DNA of 64,000 nucleotides from Calliopsis andreniformis (taxonomy: Eukaryota; Arthropoda; Insecta; Hymenoptera; Andrenidae), in the NCBI RefSeq assembly GCF_051401765.1, contig NW_027480468.1, forward strand, positions 2,294,001 through 2,358,000. Direction: 5' to 3'. Below are positions 1 to 13,777 of this stretch, piece after piece. How positions within the stretch are numbered: the first letter of the stretch is position 1; each line of letters starts with the position of its first letter. The translations under genes were made by a program, and so were the position numbers. A model generated the notes under the pieces. That model saw only the letters and a list, made by a program, of their open reading frames with translations, was not told the origin of the DNA and ran no database searches.

Positions 1-1792
1 CAATCCTCAATCCTCAATCCTCAATCCTCAATCCTCAATCCTCAATCCTCATTCTTCGAACCTCAATCCTCAAACCTCAGTCCTCATCCTCAATTCTCAA
101 TTCGCAATCCTCAATCCTCAATTCTCAATCTTCAATCCTCAATAATCAATCTCCAATCCTAGATCCTCAATCCCCAATCCTCAATCGTTAATCCTCAATC
201 TTCAATCCTCAATCCCCAGCCCTCATCCCTCATCCTCCATCCGCAATCCTCAATCCTCAATCCTCAATCTTCAATCCTCAATGATCAATCTCCAATGCTA
301 GATCCTCAATCCCCAATACTCAATCCTTAATCCTCAATCTTCAATCCTCAATCCACAGTCCTCAGTCGTCAATCCTCAATGCTCAATCCTCAATCCTCAA
401 CCCTCAACCTTCAATCCTCATTACTCAATCTTCAATCCTCATTCCTCAATCCTCAATCGTCAATCCTCAATCCTCAATTCTCAATCCTCAATCCTCAATC
501 CTCAGACCCCAAGCATCAATAGTTAACACTCAGTCCTCGTCCTCAATCCACAACCCTCAATCCTCAATCCTCAATCTTCAATCTTCAATCCTCAATAATC
601 AATATCCAATGCTAGATTCTCAATCCCCAATCCTCAATCCTTAATCCTCAATCTTCAATCCTCAATAAACAGTCCTCAATCTTGAATCCTCAATGCTCAA
701 TCCTCAATCCTCAATCCTCAGTCATCAGTTCTCAATCCTCAGTCCTGAATCTTCAATACTCAATCGTCAATCCTCAGTCCTCAATTCTCAATCTTCAATC
801 CTCGTTCCTCAAACCTCAATTCTCAACCCTCAGTCCTCATTCTCAATTCTCAACTCTCAATCCTCAAACCTCAATCTTCAATCCTCAATACTCAATCCTC
901 AATCCTCAATACTCAACAATCAATCCTCAATTCTCAATACTAAACAGAATATCCTGATTTCTCAGTATTCAATACTCAAACCTCAATCCTCAACCCTCAG
1001 CCCTCATCGTCCATCCTCAATCCTCAATCCTCAAACCTCAATCTTCAATCCTCAATACTCAATCTTCGATACTCAATCCTCAATCCTCAATCCTCAATCC
1101 CCAATCCTCAATCTTCAATCCTCAATCCTCAATCCTCAATCCTCAATCCTCAATCCTCAATCGTCAGTCTTCAATTCTGAATACTCAATCTGCAATCCTC
1201 AGTCCTCAATACTCAATCCTCAATCCTCATTCTTCAATCCTCAATACCCAATCCTCAATCTTCGACTCTCAATCCTCAATCCTCAATTCTCAAACCTCAA
1301 TCATCAGTCCTCAGTCCTCAAACCTCAATCCTCAACCCTCAGCCCTCATTCTCAATCCTCAATCTTGAATCCTCAATCCTCAATCTTCAATCCTCAATAC
1401 TCAGTCTTCAATCATCAATCCTCAATCCTCAATCCTCAATTCTCCTTCTTCAATCCTCAATACCCAATCCTCAATCTTCAGTCCTCAGTCCTCAAACCTC
1501 AATCCTCAACCATCAGCCATCATCCTCAATCCTCAATCCTCGTTCCTCAATCCTCAATCTTCAATCCTCAATCCACAATCCTCAATCCTCAATCCTGAAT
1601 CCTCAATAATCAATCCTCAATCTACAATACTCAATCCTCAACCCTCAATCCTCAATCCTCAATACTCAACCATCAATCCTCAATTCCCAATACTCAATAG
1701 AATATCATGAATTCTCCGTATTCAATACTCAAACCTCAATCCTCAACCATCAGCCGCTCATCCTCCATCCTCAATCCTCAATCCCCAATCCT
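1..1792 (+). repeat. 1,792-bp subunit, copy a of big copy 1
   Basis: This stretch recurs at 1,793 with an offset of 1,792, exactly 256 heptamers. The landmark ATTCTTCGAA lies at 51 and 1,843. It contains two AGAATAT anchors (946 and 1,699) and two CTAGATCC-type blocks. It differs from subunit b by a few single bases, for example A at 901 against T at 2,693, and CCCTCAATCC against CCCCCAATCC near 555/2,347. Confidence 0.95.
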
Positions 1793-3595
1793 CAATCTTC
1801 AATCCTCAATCCTCAATCCTCAATCCTCAATCCTCAATCCTCATTCTTCGAACCTCAATCCTCAAACCTCAGTCCTCATCCTCAATTCTCAATTCGCAAT
1901 CCTCAATCCTCAATTCTCAATCTTCAATCCTCAATAATCAATCTCCAATCCTAGATCCTCAATCCCCAATCCTCAATCGTTAATCCTCAATCTTCAATCC
2001 TCAATCCCCAGCCCTCATCCCTCATCCTCCATCCGCAATCCTCAATCCTCAATCCTCAATCTTCAATCCTCAATGATCAATCTCCAATGCTAGATCCTCA
2101 ATCCCCAATACTCAATCCTTAATCCTCAATCTTCAATCCTCAATCCACAGTCCTCAGTCGTCAATCCTCAATGCTCAATCCTCAATCCTCAACCCTCAAC
2201 CTTCAATCCTCATTACTCAATCTTCAATCCTCATTCCTCAATCCTCAATCGTCAATCCTCAATCCTCAATTCTCAATCCTCAATCCTCAATCCTCAGACC
2301 CCAAGCATCAATAGTTAACACTCAGTCCTCGTCCTCAATCCACAACCCCCAATCCTCAATCCTCAATCTTCAATCTTCAATCCTCAATAATCAATATCCA
2401 ATGCTAGATTCTCAATCCCCAATCCTCAATCCTTAATCCTCAATCTTCAATCTTCAATAAACAGTCCTCAATCTTGAATCCTCAATGCTCAATCCTCAAT
2501 CCTCAATCCTCAGTCATCAGTTCTCAATCCTCAGTCCTGAATCTTCAATACTCAATCGTCAATCCTCAGTCCTCAATTCTCAATCTTCAATCCTCGTTCC
2601 TCAAACCTCAATTCTCAACCCTCAGTCCTCATTCTCAATTCTCAACTCTCAATCCTCAAACCTCAATCTTCAATCCTCAATACTCAATCCTCTATCCTCA
2701 ATACTCAACAATCAATCCTCAATTCTCAATACTAAACAGAATATCCTGATTTCTCAGTATTCAATACTCAAACCTCAATCCTCAACCCTCAGCCCTCATC
2801 GTCCATCCTCAATCCTCAATCCTCAAACCTCAATCTTCAATCCTCAATACTCAATCTTCGATACTCAATCCTCAATCCTCAATCCTCAATCCCCAATCCT
2901 CAATCTTCAATCCTCAATCCTCAATCCTCAATCCTCAATCCTCAATCCTCAATCGTCAGTCTTCAATTCTGAATACTCAATCTGCAATCCTCAGTCCTCA
3001 ATACTCAATCCTCAATCCTCATTCTTCAATCCTCAATACCCAATCCTCAATCTTCGACTCTCAATCCTCAATCCTCAATTCTCAAACCTCAATCATCAGT
3101 CCTCAGTCCTCAAACCTCAATCCTCAACCCTCAGCCCTCATTCTCAATCCTCAATCTTGAATCCTCAATCCTCAATCTTCAATCCTCAATACTCAGTCTT
3201 CAATCATCAATCCTCAATCCTCAATCCTCAATTCTCCTTCTTCAATCCTCAATACCCAATCCTCAATCTTCAGTCCTCAGTCCTCAAACCTCAATCCTCA
3301 ACCATCAGCCATCATCCTCAATCCTCAATCCTCGTTCCTCAATCCTCAATCTTCAATCCTCAATCCACAATCCTCAATCCTCAATCCTGAATCCTCAATA
3401 ATCAATCCTCAATCTACAATACTCAATCCTCAACCCTCAATCCTCAATCCTCAATACTCAACCATCAATCCTCAATTCCCAATACTCAATAGAATATCAT
3501 GAATTCTCCGTATTCAATACTCAAACCTCAATCCTCAACCATCAGCCGCTCATCCTCCATCCTCAATCCTCAATCCCCAATCCTCAATCTTCAAT
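1793..3595 (+). repeat. 1,792-bp subunit, copy b of big copy 1
   Basis: Tandem copy of 1-1,792. Homology ends at 3,595: copy a goes on with CTTCAATCC and this copy with CTTCAATACT. It carries the private T at 2,693. That base is also found at 14,678 in the matching subunit of the second big copy, which dates the 1,792-bp duplication before the 11,985-bp one. Confidence 0.95.
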
Positions 3596-4360
3596 ACTCA
3601 ATCCTCAATCCTCAATCATCAATCATCAATACTCAATGTTCAATCCTCAATACTCAACCTTCAATCCTCAACCCTCAATCCTCAATCCAAAATCCTCAAT
3701 CCTCAATCATCAACCTTCAATCCTCAATACTCAATCTTCAATTCTCAATACTCTATCCTCAATCGTCAATCCTCATTCTTCAATCCTCAATACCCAATCC
3801 TCAATCCTCAATCCTCAATCCTCCATCCTCAATTCTCAATCCTCAATCCTCAGTCCTCAGTCCTCAAACCTTAATCCTCAGCCCTCAGCCCTCATTCTCA
3901 ATCCTCAACCTTGAATCCTCAATCCTCAATCTTCAATCCTCAATACTCAGTCTTCAATCATCAATCCTCAATCCTCAATCCTCAATCCTCAATCCTCAAT
4001 CATCAACCTTCAATCCTCAATACTCAGTCTTCAATCATCAATCCTCAATCCTCAATCCTCAATCCTCAATCCTCAATCCTCAATCATCAACCTTCAATCC
4101 TCAATACTCAATCTTCAATCCTCAATACTCAATCCTCAATCGTCAATCCTCATTCTTCAATCCTCAATACCCAATCCTCAATCCTCAATCCTCAATCCTG
4201 AGTCATCAATCCTCAATCTTCAATACTCAATCATCAATCCTCAATCCTCAACCCTCAATCCTCAATCCTCATTCCTCAAATCTCAATCCTCAACCCTCAG
4301 TCCTCATCCTCAAATCTCAATTCTCAATCCTCAATCCTCAATCCTCAATCTTCAATCCTC

Positions 4361-4475
4361 AATAATCAATCTCCTATCCTAGATCCACAATCCCCAATCC
4401 TCTATCCTTAATCCTCAATATTCAATCCTCTATCCCCAGTCCACAATCTTCAATCCCCAAAGCTCAGTAATCAAT
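4361..4475 (+). repeat. 115-bp non-standard block, copy 1
   Basis: Block beginning AATAATCAATCTCCTATCC and ending with CCCCAAAGCTCAGTAATC. It recurs with a few substitutions at 7,400-7,514 and 8,588-8,702, each also 115 bp. Through the big duplication it recurs at 16,346-16,460, 19,385-19,499 and 20,573-20,687. Equal length across six copies, despite many off-consensus heptamers, shows it moved as a unit. Confidence 0.85.
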
Positions 4476-6950
4476 CCTCAATCCTCAGTCCTCAATCGTC
4501 AATCATCAATCCACAATCTTCAATACTCAATCCTCAATCCTCAATCCTCAATCCTCAATCCTCAATCATCAATCTTTAATCTTCAATACTCAATCCTCAA
4601 TCCTCAATCCTCAATCCTCAATCTTCAATCCTCAATCCTTAATCCTCAATCTTCAATCCTCAATAAACAGTCCTCAATATTGAATCCTCAATGCTCAATC
4701 CTCAATCCTCAATCCTCTGTTATCAGTCCTCAATCCTCAATCCTCAATCTTCAATACTCAATCGTCAATCCTCAGTCCTCAATTCTCAATCTTCAATCCT
4801 CGTTCCTCAAACCTCAATTCTCAACCCTCAGTCCTCATCCTCAATTCTCAACTCTCAATCCTCAAACCTCAATCTTCAATCCTCAATACTCAATCCTCAA
4901 TGCTCAATACTAAACAGAATATCCTGATTTCTCAGTATTCAATACTCAAACCTCAATCCTCAACCCTCAGCACTCATCGTCCATCCTCAATCCTCAATCC
5001 TCAAACCTCAATCTTCAATCCTCAATACTCAATCTTCGATACTCAATCCTCAATAGTCAATCCTCAATCCCCAATCCTCAATCTTCAATCCTCAATCCTC
5101 AATCCTCAATCCTCAATCCTCAATCCTCAATCCTCAATCCTCAATCCTCAATCCTCAATCTTCAATACTCAATACTCAATCTTCAATCCTCAATCCTCAA
5201 TTCCCAATCCTCAATCCTCAATCCTCAATCGTCAGTCTTCAATCCTCAATACTCAACCTGCAATCCTCAGTCCTCAATCCTCAATCCTCAATCCTCCTTC
5301 TTCAATCCTCAATACCCAATCCTCAATCTTCAATCCTCAATCCTCAATCCTCAATTCTCAATCCTCAATCCTCAGTCCTCAGTCCTCAAAACTCAATCCT
5401 CAATCTTCAATCCTCAATCCTCAATCCCCAATCCTCAATCCTCAATCCTCAATCGTCAGTCTTCAATCCTCAATACTCAACCTGCAATCCTCAGTCCTCA
5501 AACCTCAATCCTCAATCCTCCTTCTTCAATCCTCAATACCCAATCCTCAATCTTCAATCCTCAATCCTCAATCCTCTATCCTCAATTCTCAATCCTCAAT
5601 CCTCAGTCCTCAGTCCTCAAACCTCAATTCTCAATCATCAATACTCAATGTTCAATCCTCAATACTCAACCTTCAATCCTCAACCCTCAATCCTCAATCC
5701 ACAATCCTCAATCCTCAATCATCAATCTTCAAACCTCAATCCTCAGTACTCAACCATCAATCCTCAATTCTCAATACTCAATAGAATATACTAAATTCTC
5801 AGGATTCAATACTCAAACCTCAATCCTCAGCCCTCAGCCCTCATCCTCCAACCTCAATCCTCAATCCTCAGTCCTCAATCCTCAATGTTCAATTCTCAAT
5901 ATTCAACCTCCAATCCTAGATCCTCACTCCCCAATCCTCAATTCTTATTCCTCAATCCTCAATACTCAATCTTCAATCCTCAATCCTCAATCCTCAATCC
6001 TCAATCCTCAATCCTCAATAATCAATCCTCAATCTACAATACTCAATCCTCAATCCTCAATCCTCAATCCTCAATACTCAACCATCAATCTTCAATTCCC
6101 AATACTCAATAGAATATCCTGAATTCTCCGTATTCAATACCCAAACCTCAATCCTCAACCATCAGCACCTCATCCTCCATCCTCAATCCTCAATCCCCAA
6201 TCCTCAATCTTCAATCCTCAATCCTCAATCCTCAATCCTCAATCATCAATACTCAATGTTCAATCCTCAATACTCAACCTTCAATCCTCAACCCTCAATC
6301 CTCAATCCACAATCCTCAATCCTCAATCATCAACCTTCCATCCTCAATACTCAAGCTTCAATTCTCAATACTCTATCCTCAATCGTCAATCCTCATTCTT
6401 CAATCCTCAATACCCAGTCCTCAATCCTCAGTCCTCAATCCTCCATCCTCAGTTCTCAATCCTCAATCCTCAGTCCTCAGTCCTCAAACCTCAATCCTCA
6501 ACCCTCAGCCATCATCCTCAATCCTCAATCCTCGTTCCTCAATCCTCAATCCTCAATCCTCAATCCTCAATAGTCAATCTCCAATCCTAGATCCTCAATC
6601 CCCAATCCTCAATCCTTAATCCTCAATCTTCAATCCTCAATCCTCAATCCTCAATCCTCAATCCTGAATCCTCACTAATCAATCCTCAATCTACAATACT
6701 CAATCCTCAATCCTCAATCCTCAATCCTCAAACCTCAATCTTCAATCCTCAATACTCAATCTTCGATTTTCAATTCTCAATCCTCAATCCTCAATCCCCA
6801 ATCCTCAATCTTCAATCCTCAATCCTCAATCCTCAATCCTCGATCCTCAATCCTCAATCATCAATACTCTATCTTCAATCCTCAATTCTCAATCCTCAAT
6901 CCTCAATCCTCAAACCTCAATCCTCAACCGTCAGTCCTCGTCCTCAAACC

Positions 6951-7062
6951 TCAGTCCCGAATCCTCAATCCTGAATCGTCAATCTTCAGCCCTCAGTCCT
7001 CAACAGTCAATTGTCAATCCTCAGTCCTCTTTAGAATATCCTCAATTCACAGTTTTCAATAC
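6951..7062 (+). repeat. Cross-arm module (direct orientation)
   Basis: An unusually distinctive 112-bp stretch holding CCCGAATCC, CCTGAATC, CAGTCAATTGTCAATC and TTTAGAATATCC, ending with AATTCACAGTTTTCAATAC. The same order of landmarks occurs at 18,936-19,047 and, diverged, at about 26,010-26,135. As reverse complement it recurs many times in the right arm, for example 36,563-36,670. This links the two arms by descent. Confidence 0.88.
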
Positions 7063-7399
7063 TCAATCCCCAATCTTCAATCTTCAAATCTCAATCCACA
7101 GACATCAATTCTCATCACTCAACCCTCAACACTCAGTCCTCAATCATCAATCCTCAATCCTCAATCCTCAATCTTCAATCCTCCATACTCAATCGTCAAT
7201 CCCCAATACTCAATCATCAATCCTCAATCCTCAATCCTCAGTCATCAATCCTCAATCTTCAATACTCAATCCTCAATCCTCAATCCTCAATCCTCAATCC
7301 TCAATCCTCATTCCTCAAACCTCAATCCTCAACCCTCAGTCCTCATCCTCATATCTCAATTCTCAATCCTCAATCCTCAATCCTCAATCTTCAATCCTC

Positions 7400-7514
7400 A
7401 ATAATCAATCTCCTATCCTAGATCCTCAATCCCCAATACTCTATCCTTAACCCTCAATATTCAATCCTCTATCCCCAGTCCACAATCTTCAGTCCCCAAA
7501 GCTCAATAATCAAT
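7400..7514 (+). repeat. 115-bp non-standard block, copy 2
   Basis: Second paralogue of the block at 4,361. It reads CTAGATCCTC where copy 1 reads CTAGATCCAC, and has CTTAACCC where the others have CTTAAT. Duplicated at 19,385-19,499. Confidence 0.85.
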
Positions 7515-8587
7515 CCTCAATCCTCAGTCCTCAATCGTCAATCATCAATCCCCAATCTTCAATACTCAATCCTCAATCCTCAAACCTCAATCCTCAACCC
7601 TCAGTCCTCATCCTCATATCTCAATTCTCAATCCTCAATCCTCAATCCTCAGTCCTCACCCCTCAATCCTCAATACTCAATCTTCAGTCATCAATACTCA
7701 ATCTTCAATCCTCAATCCTCAATCCTCAATCCTAAAATCATCAATCCTCAATCCTCAATATTCAACACACAGCCCTCAACCATCAATCCTCAATACTTAA
7801 CCATCAATACTCAATTCTCAATACTCAATAGAATATCCTGAATTCTCAGTTTTCAATACTCAATCCTCAATCTTCAATCTTCATGTCTCCACCCACAAAC
7901 ATCAATTCTCATCACTCAACCCTCAACACTCAGTCCTCAATCTTCAATCCTCAGTCCTCAGTACTCAGTCCTCAGTGCTCAGTCCTCAATCTTCAATACT
8001 CAATCTTCAATACTCAATCCTCAATCCTCAATCCTCAATCCTCAATCCTCAATCCTCAATCCTCATTCGTCAAACCTCAATCCTCAACCCTCAGTCCTCA
8101 TCCTCAATTCTCAATTCTCAATCCTCAATCTTCAATGCTCAATCTTCAATCCTCTATAATCAATCTCCAATCCTAGATCCTCAATCCCAAATCCTCAATC
8201 GTTAATCCTCAATCTTCAATCCTCAATCCCCAGTACTCAATCCACAATATTCAATCTGCAATCCTCAATCCTCAATCCTCAATCCTCAATACTCAATCCT
8301 CAATCGTCAATCCTCAATCCCCAATCCTCAATCTTCAATCCTCAATCCTCAATCCTCAATCCTCAATCCTCAATCTTCAATCCTCAATACTCAATCTTCA
8401 ATCCTCAATCCTCAATACTCAATCTTCAATCCTCAATCCTCAATCCTCAATCCACAATCTTCAATCCTCAATCCTCAATCCTCAATCCTCAATCCTCATT
8501 CCTCAAATCTCAATCCTCAACCCTCAGTCCTCATCCTCAAATCTCAATTCTCAATCCTCAATCCTCAATCCTCAATCTTCAATCCTC

Positions 8588-8702
8588 AATAATCAATCTC
8601 CTATTCTAGATCCACAATCCCCAATCCTCTATCCTTAATACTCAATATTCAATCCTCTATCCCCAGTCCACAATCTTCAATCCCCAAAGCTCAGTAATCA
8701 AT
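8588..8702 (+). repeat. 115-bp non-standard block, copy 3
   Basis: Third paralogue of the block at 4,361. It has CTATTCTAGATCC in place of CTATCCTAGATCC. Duplicated at 20,573-20,687. Confidence 0.85.
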
Positions 8703-9950
8703 CCTCAATCCTCAGTCCACAATCGTCAATCATCAATCCACAATCTTCAATACTCAATCCTCAATACTCAATCCTCAATCCTCAATCCTCAATCATCAAT
8801 CCTCAATCTTCAATACTCAATCCTCAATCCTCAATCCTCAATTCTTAACCATCAATCCTCAGTTCTCAATACTCAATAGAATATCCTGAATTCTCAGGAT
8901 TCAATACTCAGACCTCAATCCTCAGCCCTCAGCCCTCATCCTCCATCCTCAGCCCTCAATCCTCAATCCTCAATCTTCAATGCTCAATAATCAACATCCA
9001 ATCCTAGGTCCTCAATCCCCAATCCTCAATCCTTAATCCTCAATCTTCAATCCTCGATCCACAATCCTCAATCTTCAATCCTCAATGCTCAATCCTCAAT
9101 CCTCAATCCTCAGTCATCAGTCCTCAATCCTCAATCATCAAACCTCAACCCTCAACCGTCAGTCCTCGTCCTCAATCCTCAACCCTCAATTCTCAATCCT
9201 CAATCTTCAATCATCAATACTCAATCTTCAATCCTCAATCCTCAATCCTCAATCCACAATCCTCAATCCTCAATATTCAACACACAACCCTCAACCATCA
9301 ATCACCAATTTTCAACCATCAATCCTCAATTCTCGAAGCACAATAGAATATACTGAATTCTCATGGTTCAATGCTCAATCCCCAATCTACAATCTTCAAA
9401 TCTCAATCCACAAACATCAATTCTCAGCACTCAACCCTCAACACTCAGTCCTCAATCTTCAATCCTCAATCCTCAATCCTCAATCCTCAATCTTCAATCC
9501 TCCATACTCAATCTTCAATCCTCAATCCCCAATCATCAATCCTCAATCCTCAATCCTCAGTCATCAATCCTCAATCTTCAATACTCAATCCTCAATCCTC
9601 AATACTCAATCTTCAATCATCCATACTCAATCTTCGATACTCAATCCTCAATCCTCAATCCTCAATCCTCAATCCTCAATACTCAACCATCAAAACTCAA
9701 TTCTCAATACTCAATAGAATATAAGGAATTCTCAGGATTCAATACTCAAACCTCAATCCTCAGCCCTCAGCCCTCATCCTCCATTCTCAATCCTCAATCC
9801 TCAATCCTCAATCTTCAATCCTCAATAATCAACCTCCAATCCTAGATCCTCAAGCCCCAATCCTCAATCCTTTATCCTCAATCTTCAATCCTCAATCCAC
9901 AGTCCTCGATCTTCAATCCTCAATACGCAACCATCAATCCTCAATTCTCA

Positions 9951-10005
9951 ATACTCAATAGAATATCCTGAATTCTCAGTATTCAATACTCAAACCTCAA
10001 TCCTC
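9951..10005 (+). repeat. AGAATAT anchor block (left-arm representative)
   Basis: Representative of the recurring anchor: CAATAGAATATCCTGAATTC, then TCAGTATTCAATACTC and AAACCTC. It contains an EcoRI palindrome GAATTC, and TAG and TGA triplets that end most long forward frames. AGAATAT starts in the first unit are 946, 1,699, 2,738, 3,491, 4,916, 5,783, 6,111, 7,033, 7,830, 8,878, 9,345, 9,716, 9,960, 11,124 and 11,686, each repeated at +11,985. Further copies start at 24,443, 24,911, 25,826, 26,106, 26,631, 28,522, 28,886, 29,346 and 29,710. Confidence 0.9.
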
Positions 10006-11985
10006 AACCCTCAGCCCTCATCCTCCATCCTCAACACTCAATCCTCAAACCTCAATCTTCAATCCTCAATACTCAATCTTCGATGCTCAATCCTCAACCC
10101 TCAATCCACAATCCTCAATCCTCAGTCATGAATACTCAATCTTCAATACTCAATCCTCAATCCTCAATCCTCAATCCTCAATCCTCAATCCTCAATCCTC
10201 ATTCCTCGAACCTCAATCCTCAAACCTCAGTCCTCATCCTCAATTCTCAATTAGCAATACTCAATCCTCAATTCTCAATATTCAATCCTCAATAATCAAT
10301 CTCCAATCCTAGATCCTCAATCCCCAATCCTCAATCGTTAATCCTCAATCTTCAATCCTCAATCCCCAGCCCTCATCCCTCATCCTCCATCCTCAATCCT
10401 CAATCCTCAATCCTCAATCTTCAATCCTCAATGATCAATCTCCAATGCTAGATCCTCAGTCCCCAATACTCAATCCTTAATCCTCAATCTTCAATCCTCA
10501 ATCCACAGTCCTCAGTCTTCAATCCTCAATGCTCAATCCTCAATCCTCAACCCTCAATCTTCAAGCCTCATTACTCAATCTTCAATCCTCATTCCTCAAT
10601 CCTCAATCGTCAATCCTCAATCCTCAATTCTCAATCCTCAATCCTCAATCCTCAGACCCCAAGCATCAATAGTTAACCCTCAGTCCTCGTCCTCAATCCA
10701 CAACCCTCAATCCTCAATCCTCAATCTTCAATCTTCAATCCTCAATAATCAATATCCAATGCTAGATCCTCAATCCCCAATCCTCAATCCTTAATACTCA
10801 ATCTTCAATCCTCAATCCTTAATCCTCAATCTTCAATCCTCAATAAACAGTCCTCAATCTTGAATCCTCAATGCTCAATCCTCAATCCTCAATCCTCAGT
10901 TATCAGTCCTCAATCCTCAATCCTCAATCTTCAATACTCAATCGTCAATCCTCAGTCCTCAATTCTCAATCTTCAATCCTCGTTCCTCAAACCTCAATTC
11001 TCCACCCTCAGTCCTCATCCTCAATTCTCAACTCTCAATCCTCAAACCTCAATCTTCAATCCTCAATACTCAATCCTCAATCCTCAATACTCAACCATCA
11101 ATCCTCAATTCTCAATACTAAACAGAATATCCTGATTTCTCAGTATTCAATACTCAAACCTCAATCCTCAACCCTCAGCCCTCATCGTCCATCCTCAATC
11201 CTCAATCCTCAATCCTCAATCTTCAATCCTCAATCCTCAATCCTCAATTCTCAATCCTCAATCCTCAGTCCTCAGTCCTCAAAACTCAATCCTCAATCTT
11301 CAATCCTCAATCCTCAATCCCCAATCCTCAATCCTCAATCCTCAATCGTCAGTCTTCAATCCTCAATACTCAACCTGCAATCCTCAGTCCTCAAACCTCA
11401 ATCCTCAATCCTCCTTCTTCAATCCTCAATACCCAATCCTCAATCTTCAATCCTCAATCCTCAATCCTCAATCCTCAATTCTCAATCCTCAATCCTCAGT
11501 CCTCAGTCCTCAAACCTCAATTCTCAATCATCAATACTCAATGTTCAATCCTCAATACTCAACCTTCAATCCTCAACCCTCAATCCTCAATCCACAATCC
11601 TCAATCCTCAATCATCAATCTTCAAACCTCAATCCTCAATACTCAACCATCAATCCTCAATTCTCAATACTCAATAGAATATACTAAATTCTCAGGATTC
11701 AATACTCAAACCTCAATCCTCAGCCCTCAGCCCTCATCCTCCAACCTCAATCCTCAATCCTCAGTCCTCAATCCTCAATGTTCAATTCTCAATAATCAAC
11801 CTCCAATCCTAGATCCTCACTCCCCAATCCTCAATTCTTATTCCTCAATCCTCAATACTCAATCTTCAATCCTCAATCCTCAATCCTCGATCCTCAATCC
11901 TCAATCCTCAATAATCAATCCTCAATCTACAATACTCAATCCTCAATCCTCAATCCTCAGTCGTGAATACTCAATCTTCAATACT

Positions 11986-13777
11986 CAATCCTCAATCCTC
12001 AATCCTCAATCCTCAATCCTCAATCCTCAATCCTCATTCTTCGAACCTCAATCCTCAAACCTCAGTCCTCATCCTCAATTCTCAATTCGCAATCCTCAAT
12101 CCTCAATTCTCAATCTTCAATCCTCAATAATCAATCTCCAATCCTAGATCCTCAATCCCCAATCCTCAATCGTTAATCCTCAATCTTCAATCCTCAATCC
12201 CCAGCCCTCATCCCTCATCCTCCATCCGCAATCCTCAATCCTCAATCCTCAATCTTCAATCCTCAATGATCAATCTCCAATGCTAGATCCTCAATCCCCA
12301 ATACTCAATCCTTAATCCTCAATCTTCAATCCTCAATCCACAGTCCTCAGTCGTCAATCCTCAATGCTCAATCCTCAATCCTCAACCCTCAACCTTCAAT
12401 CCTCATTACTCAATCTTCAATCCTCATTCCTCAATCCTCAATCGTCAATCCTCAATCCTCAATTCTCAATCCTCAATCCTCAATCCTCAGACCCCAAGCA
12501 TCAATAGTTAACACTCAGTCCTCGTCCTCAATCCACAACCCTCAATCCTCAATCCTCAATCTTCAATCTTCAATCCTCAATAATCAATATCCAATGCTAG
12601 ATTCTCAATCCCCAATCCTCAATCCTTAATCCTCAATCTTCAATCCTCAATAAACAGTCCTCAATCTTGAATCCTCAATGCTCAATCCTCAATCCTCAAT
12701 CCTCAGTCATCAGTTCTCAATCCTCAGTCCTGAATCTTCAATACTCAATCGTCAATCCTCAGTCCTCAATTCTCAATCTTCAATCCTCGTTCCTCAAACC
12801 TCAATTCTCAACCCTCAGTCCTCATTCTCAATTCTCAACTCTCAATCCTCAAACCTCAATCTTCAATCCTCAATACTCAATCCTCAATCCTCAATACTCA
12901 ACAATCAATCCTCAATTCTCAATACTAAACAGAATATCCTGATTTCTCAGTATTCAATACTCAAACCTCAATCCTCAACCCTCAGCCCTCATCGTCCATC
13001 CTCAATCCTCAATCCTCAAACCTCAATCTTCAATCCTCAATACTCAATCTTCGATACTCAATCCTCAATCCTCAATCCTCAATCCCCAATCCTCAATCTT
13101 CAATCCTCAATCCTCAATCCTCAATCCTCAATCCTCAATCCTCAATCGTCAGTCTTCAATTCTGAATACTCAATCTGCAATCCTCAGTCCTCAATACTCA
13201 ATCCTCAATCCTCATTCTTCAATCCTCAATACCCAATCCTCAATCTTCGACTCTCAATCCTCAATCCTCAATTCTCAAACCTCAATCATCAGTCCTCAGT
13301 CCTCAAACCTCAATCCTCAACCCTCAGCCCTCATTCTCAATCCTCAATCTTGAATCCTCAATCCTCAATCTTCAATCCTCAATACTCAGTCTTCAATCAT
13401 CAATCCTCAATCCTCAATCCTCAATTCTCCTTCTTCAATCCTCAATACCCAATCCTCAATCTTCAGTCCTCAGTCCTCAAACCTCAATCCTCAACCATCA
13501 GCCATCATCCTCAATCCTCAATCCTCGTTCCTCAATCCTCAATCTTCAATCCTCAATCCACAATCCTCAATCCTCAATCCTGAATCCTCAATAATCAATC
13601 CTCAATCTACAATACTCAATCCTCAACCCTCAATCCTCAATCCTCAATACTCAACCATCAATCCTCAATTCCCAATACTCAATAGAATATCATGAATTCT
13701 CCGTATTCAATACTCAAACCTCAATCCTCAACCATCAGCCGCTCATCCTCCATCCTCAATCCTCAATCCCCAATCCT
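11986..13777 (+). repeat. 1,792-bp subunit, copy a of big copy 2
   Basis: Matches 1-1,792 at offset 11,985, including the diagnostic A at 12,886 (equivalent to 901). It is therefore the orthologue of subunit a, not of b. Confidence 0.95.

Larger units (their letters stand above)
1..11985 (+). repeat. 11,985-bp duplication, copy 1
   Basis: Sequence from base 1 recurs at a constant offset of 11,985 bases. For example ATTCTTCGAA at 51-60 recurs at 12,036-12,045, and every open-frame boundary checked shifts by exactly 11,985. Homology is followed to about 11,953. The last ~30 bases before 11,986 are the junction and have no counterpart after copy 2. The only difference I noticed by eye is G at 9,927 against C at 21,912. 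The unit is 7 x 1,712 + 1, so it is not a whole number of heptamers; its internal anchor blocks break the register. The true left edge may lie before the window. Confidence 0.95.
3596..11985 (+). repeat. Remainder of big copy 1: mixed heptamer variants with anchors
   Basis: Degenerate heptamer array without any gene. AGAATAT anchors start at 4,916, 5,783, 6,111, 7,033, 7,830, 8,878, 9,345, 9,716, 9,960, 11,124 and 11,686. Spacing is irregular, roughly 240 to 1,430 bp. The stretch 10,190-11,135 is a diverged relative of the start of the 1,792-bp subunit (CTCGAACC at 10,205, followed by the CTAGATCC blocks). A long near-pure run lies at about 5,090-5,160. Everything here recurs 11,985 bases downstream. 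Confidence 0.9.

Noticed and set aside
693..1598. Long + strand open frames in the left array (e.g. 301 codons here and at 12,678-13,583) as protein-coding genes
   Set aside because: They are the stop-free C-rich heptamer read through. All three frames give the same NPQSSIL repeat, overlapping frames are open together, starts are chance CAATGCTC variants, and frames end at anchor blocks.
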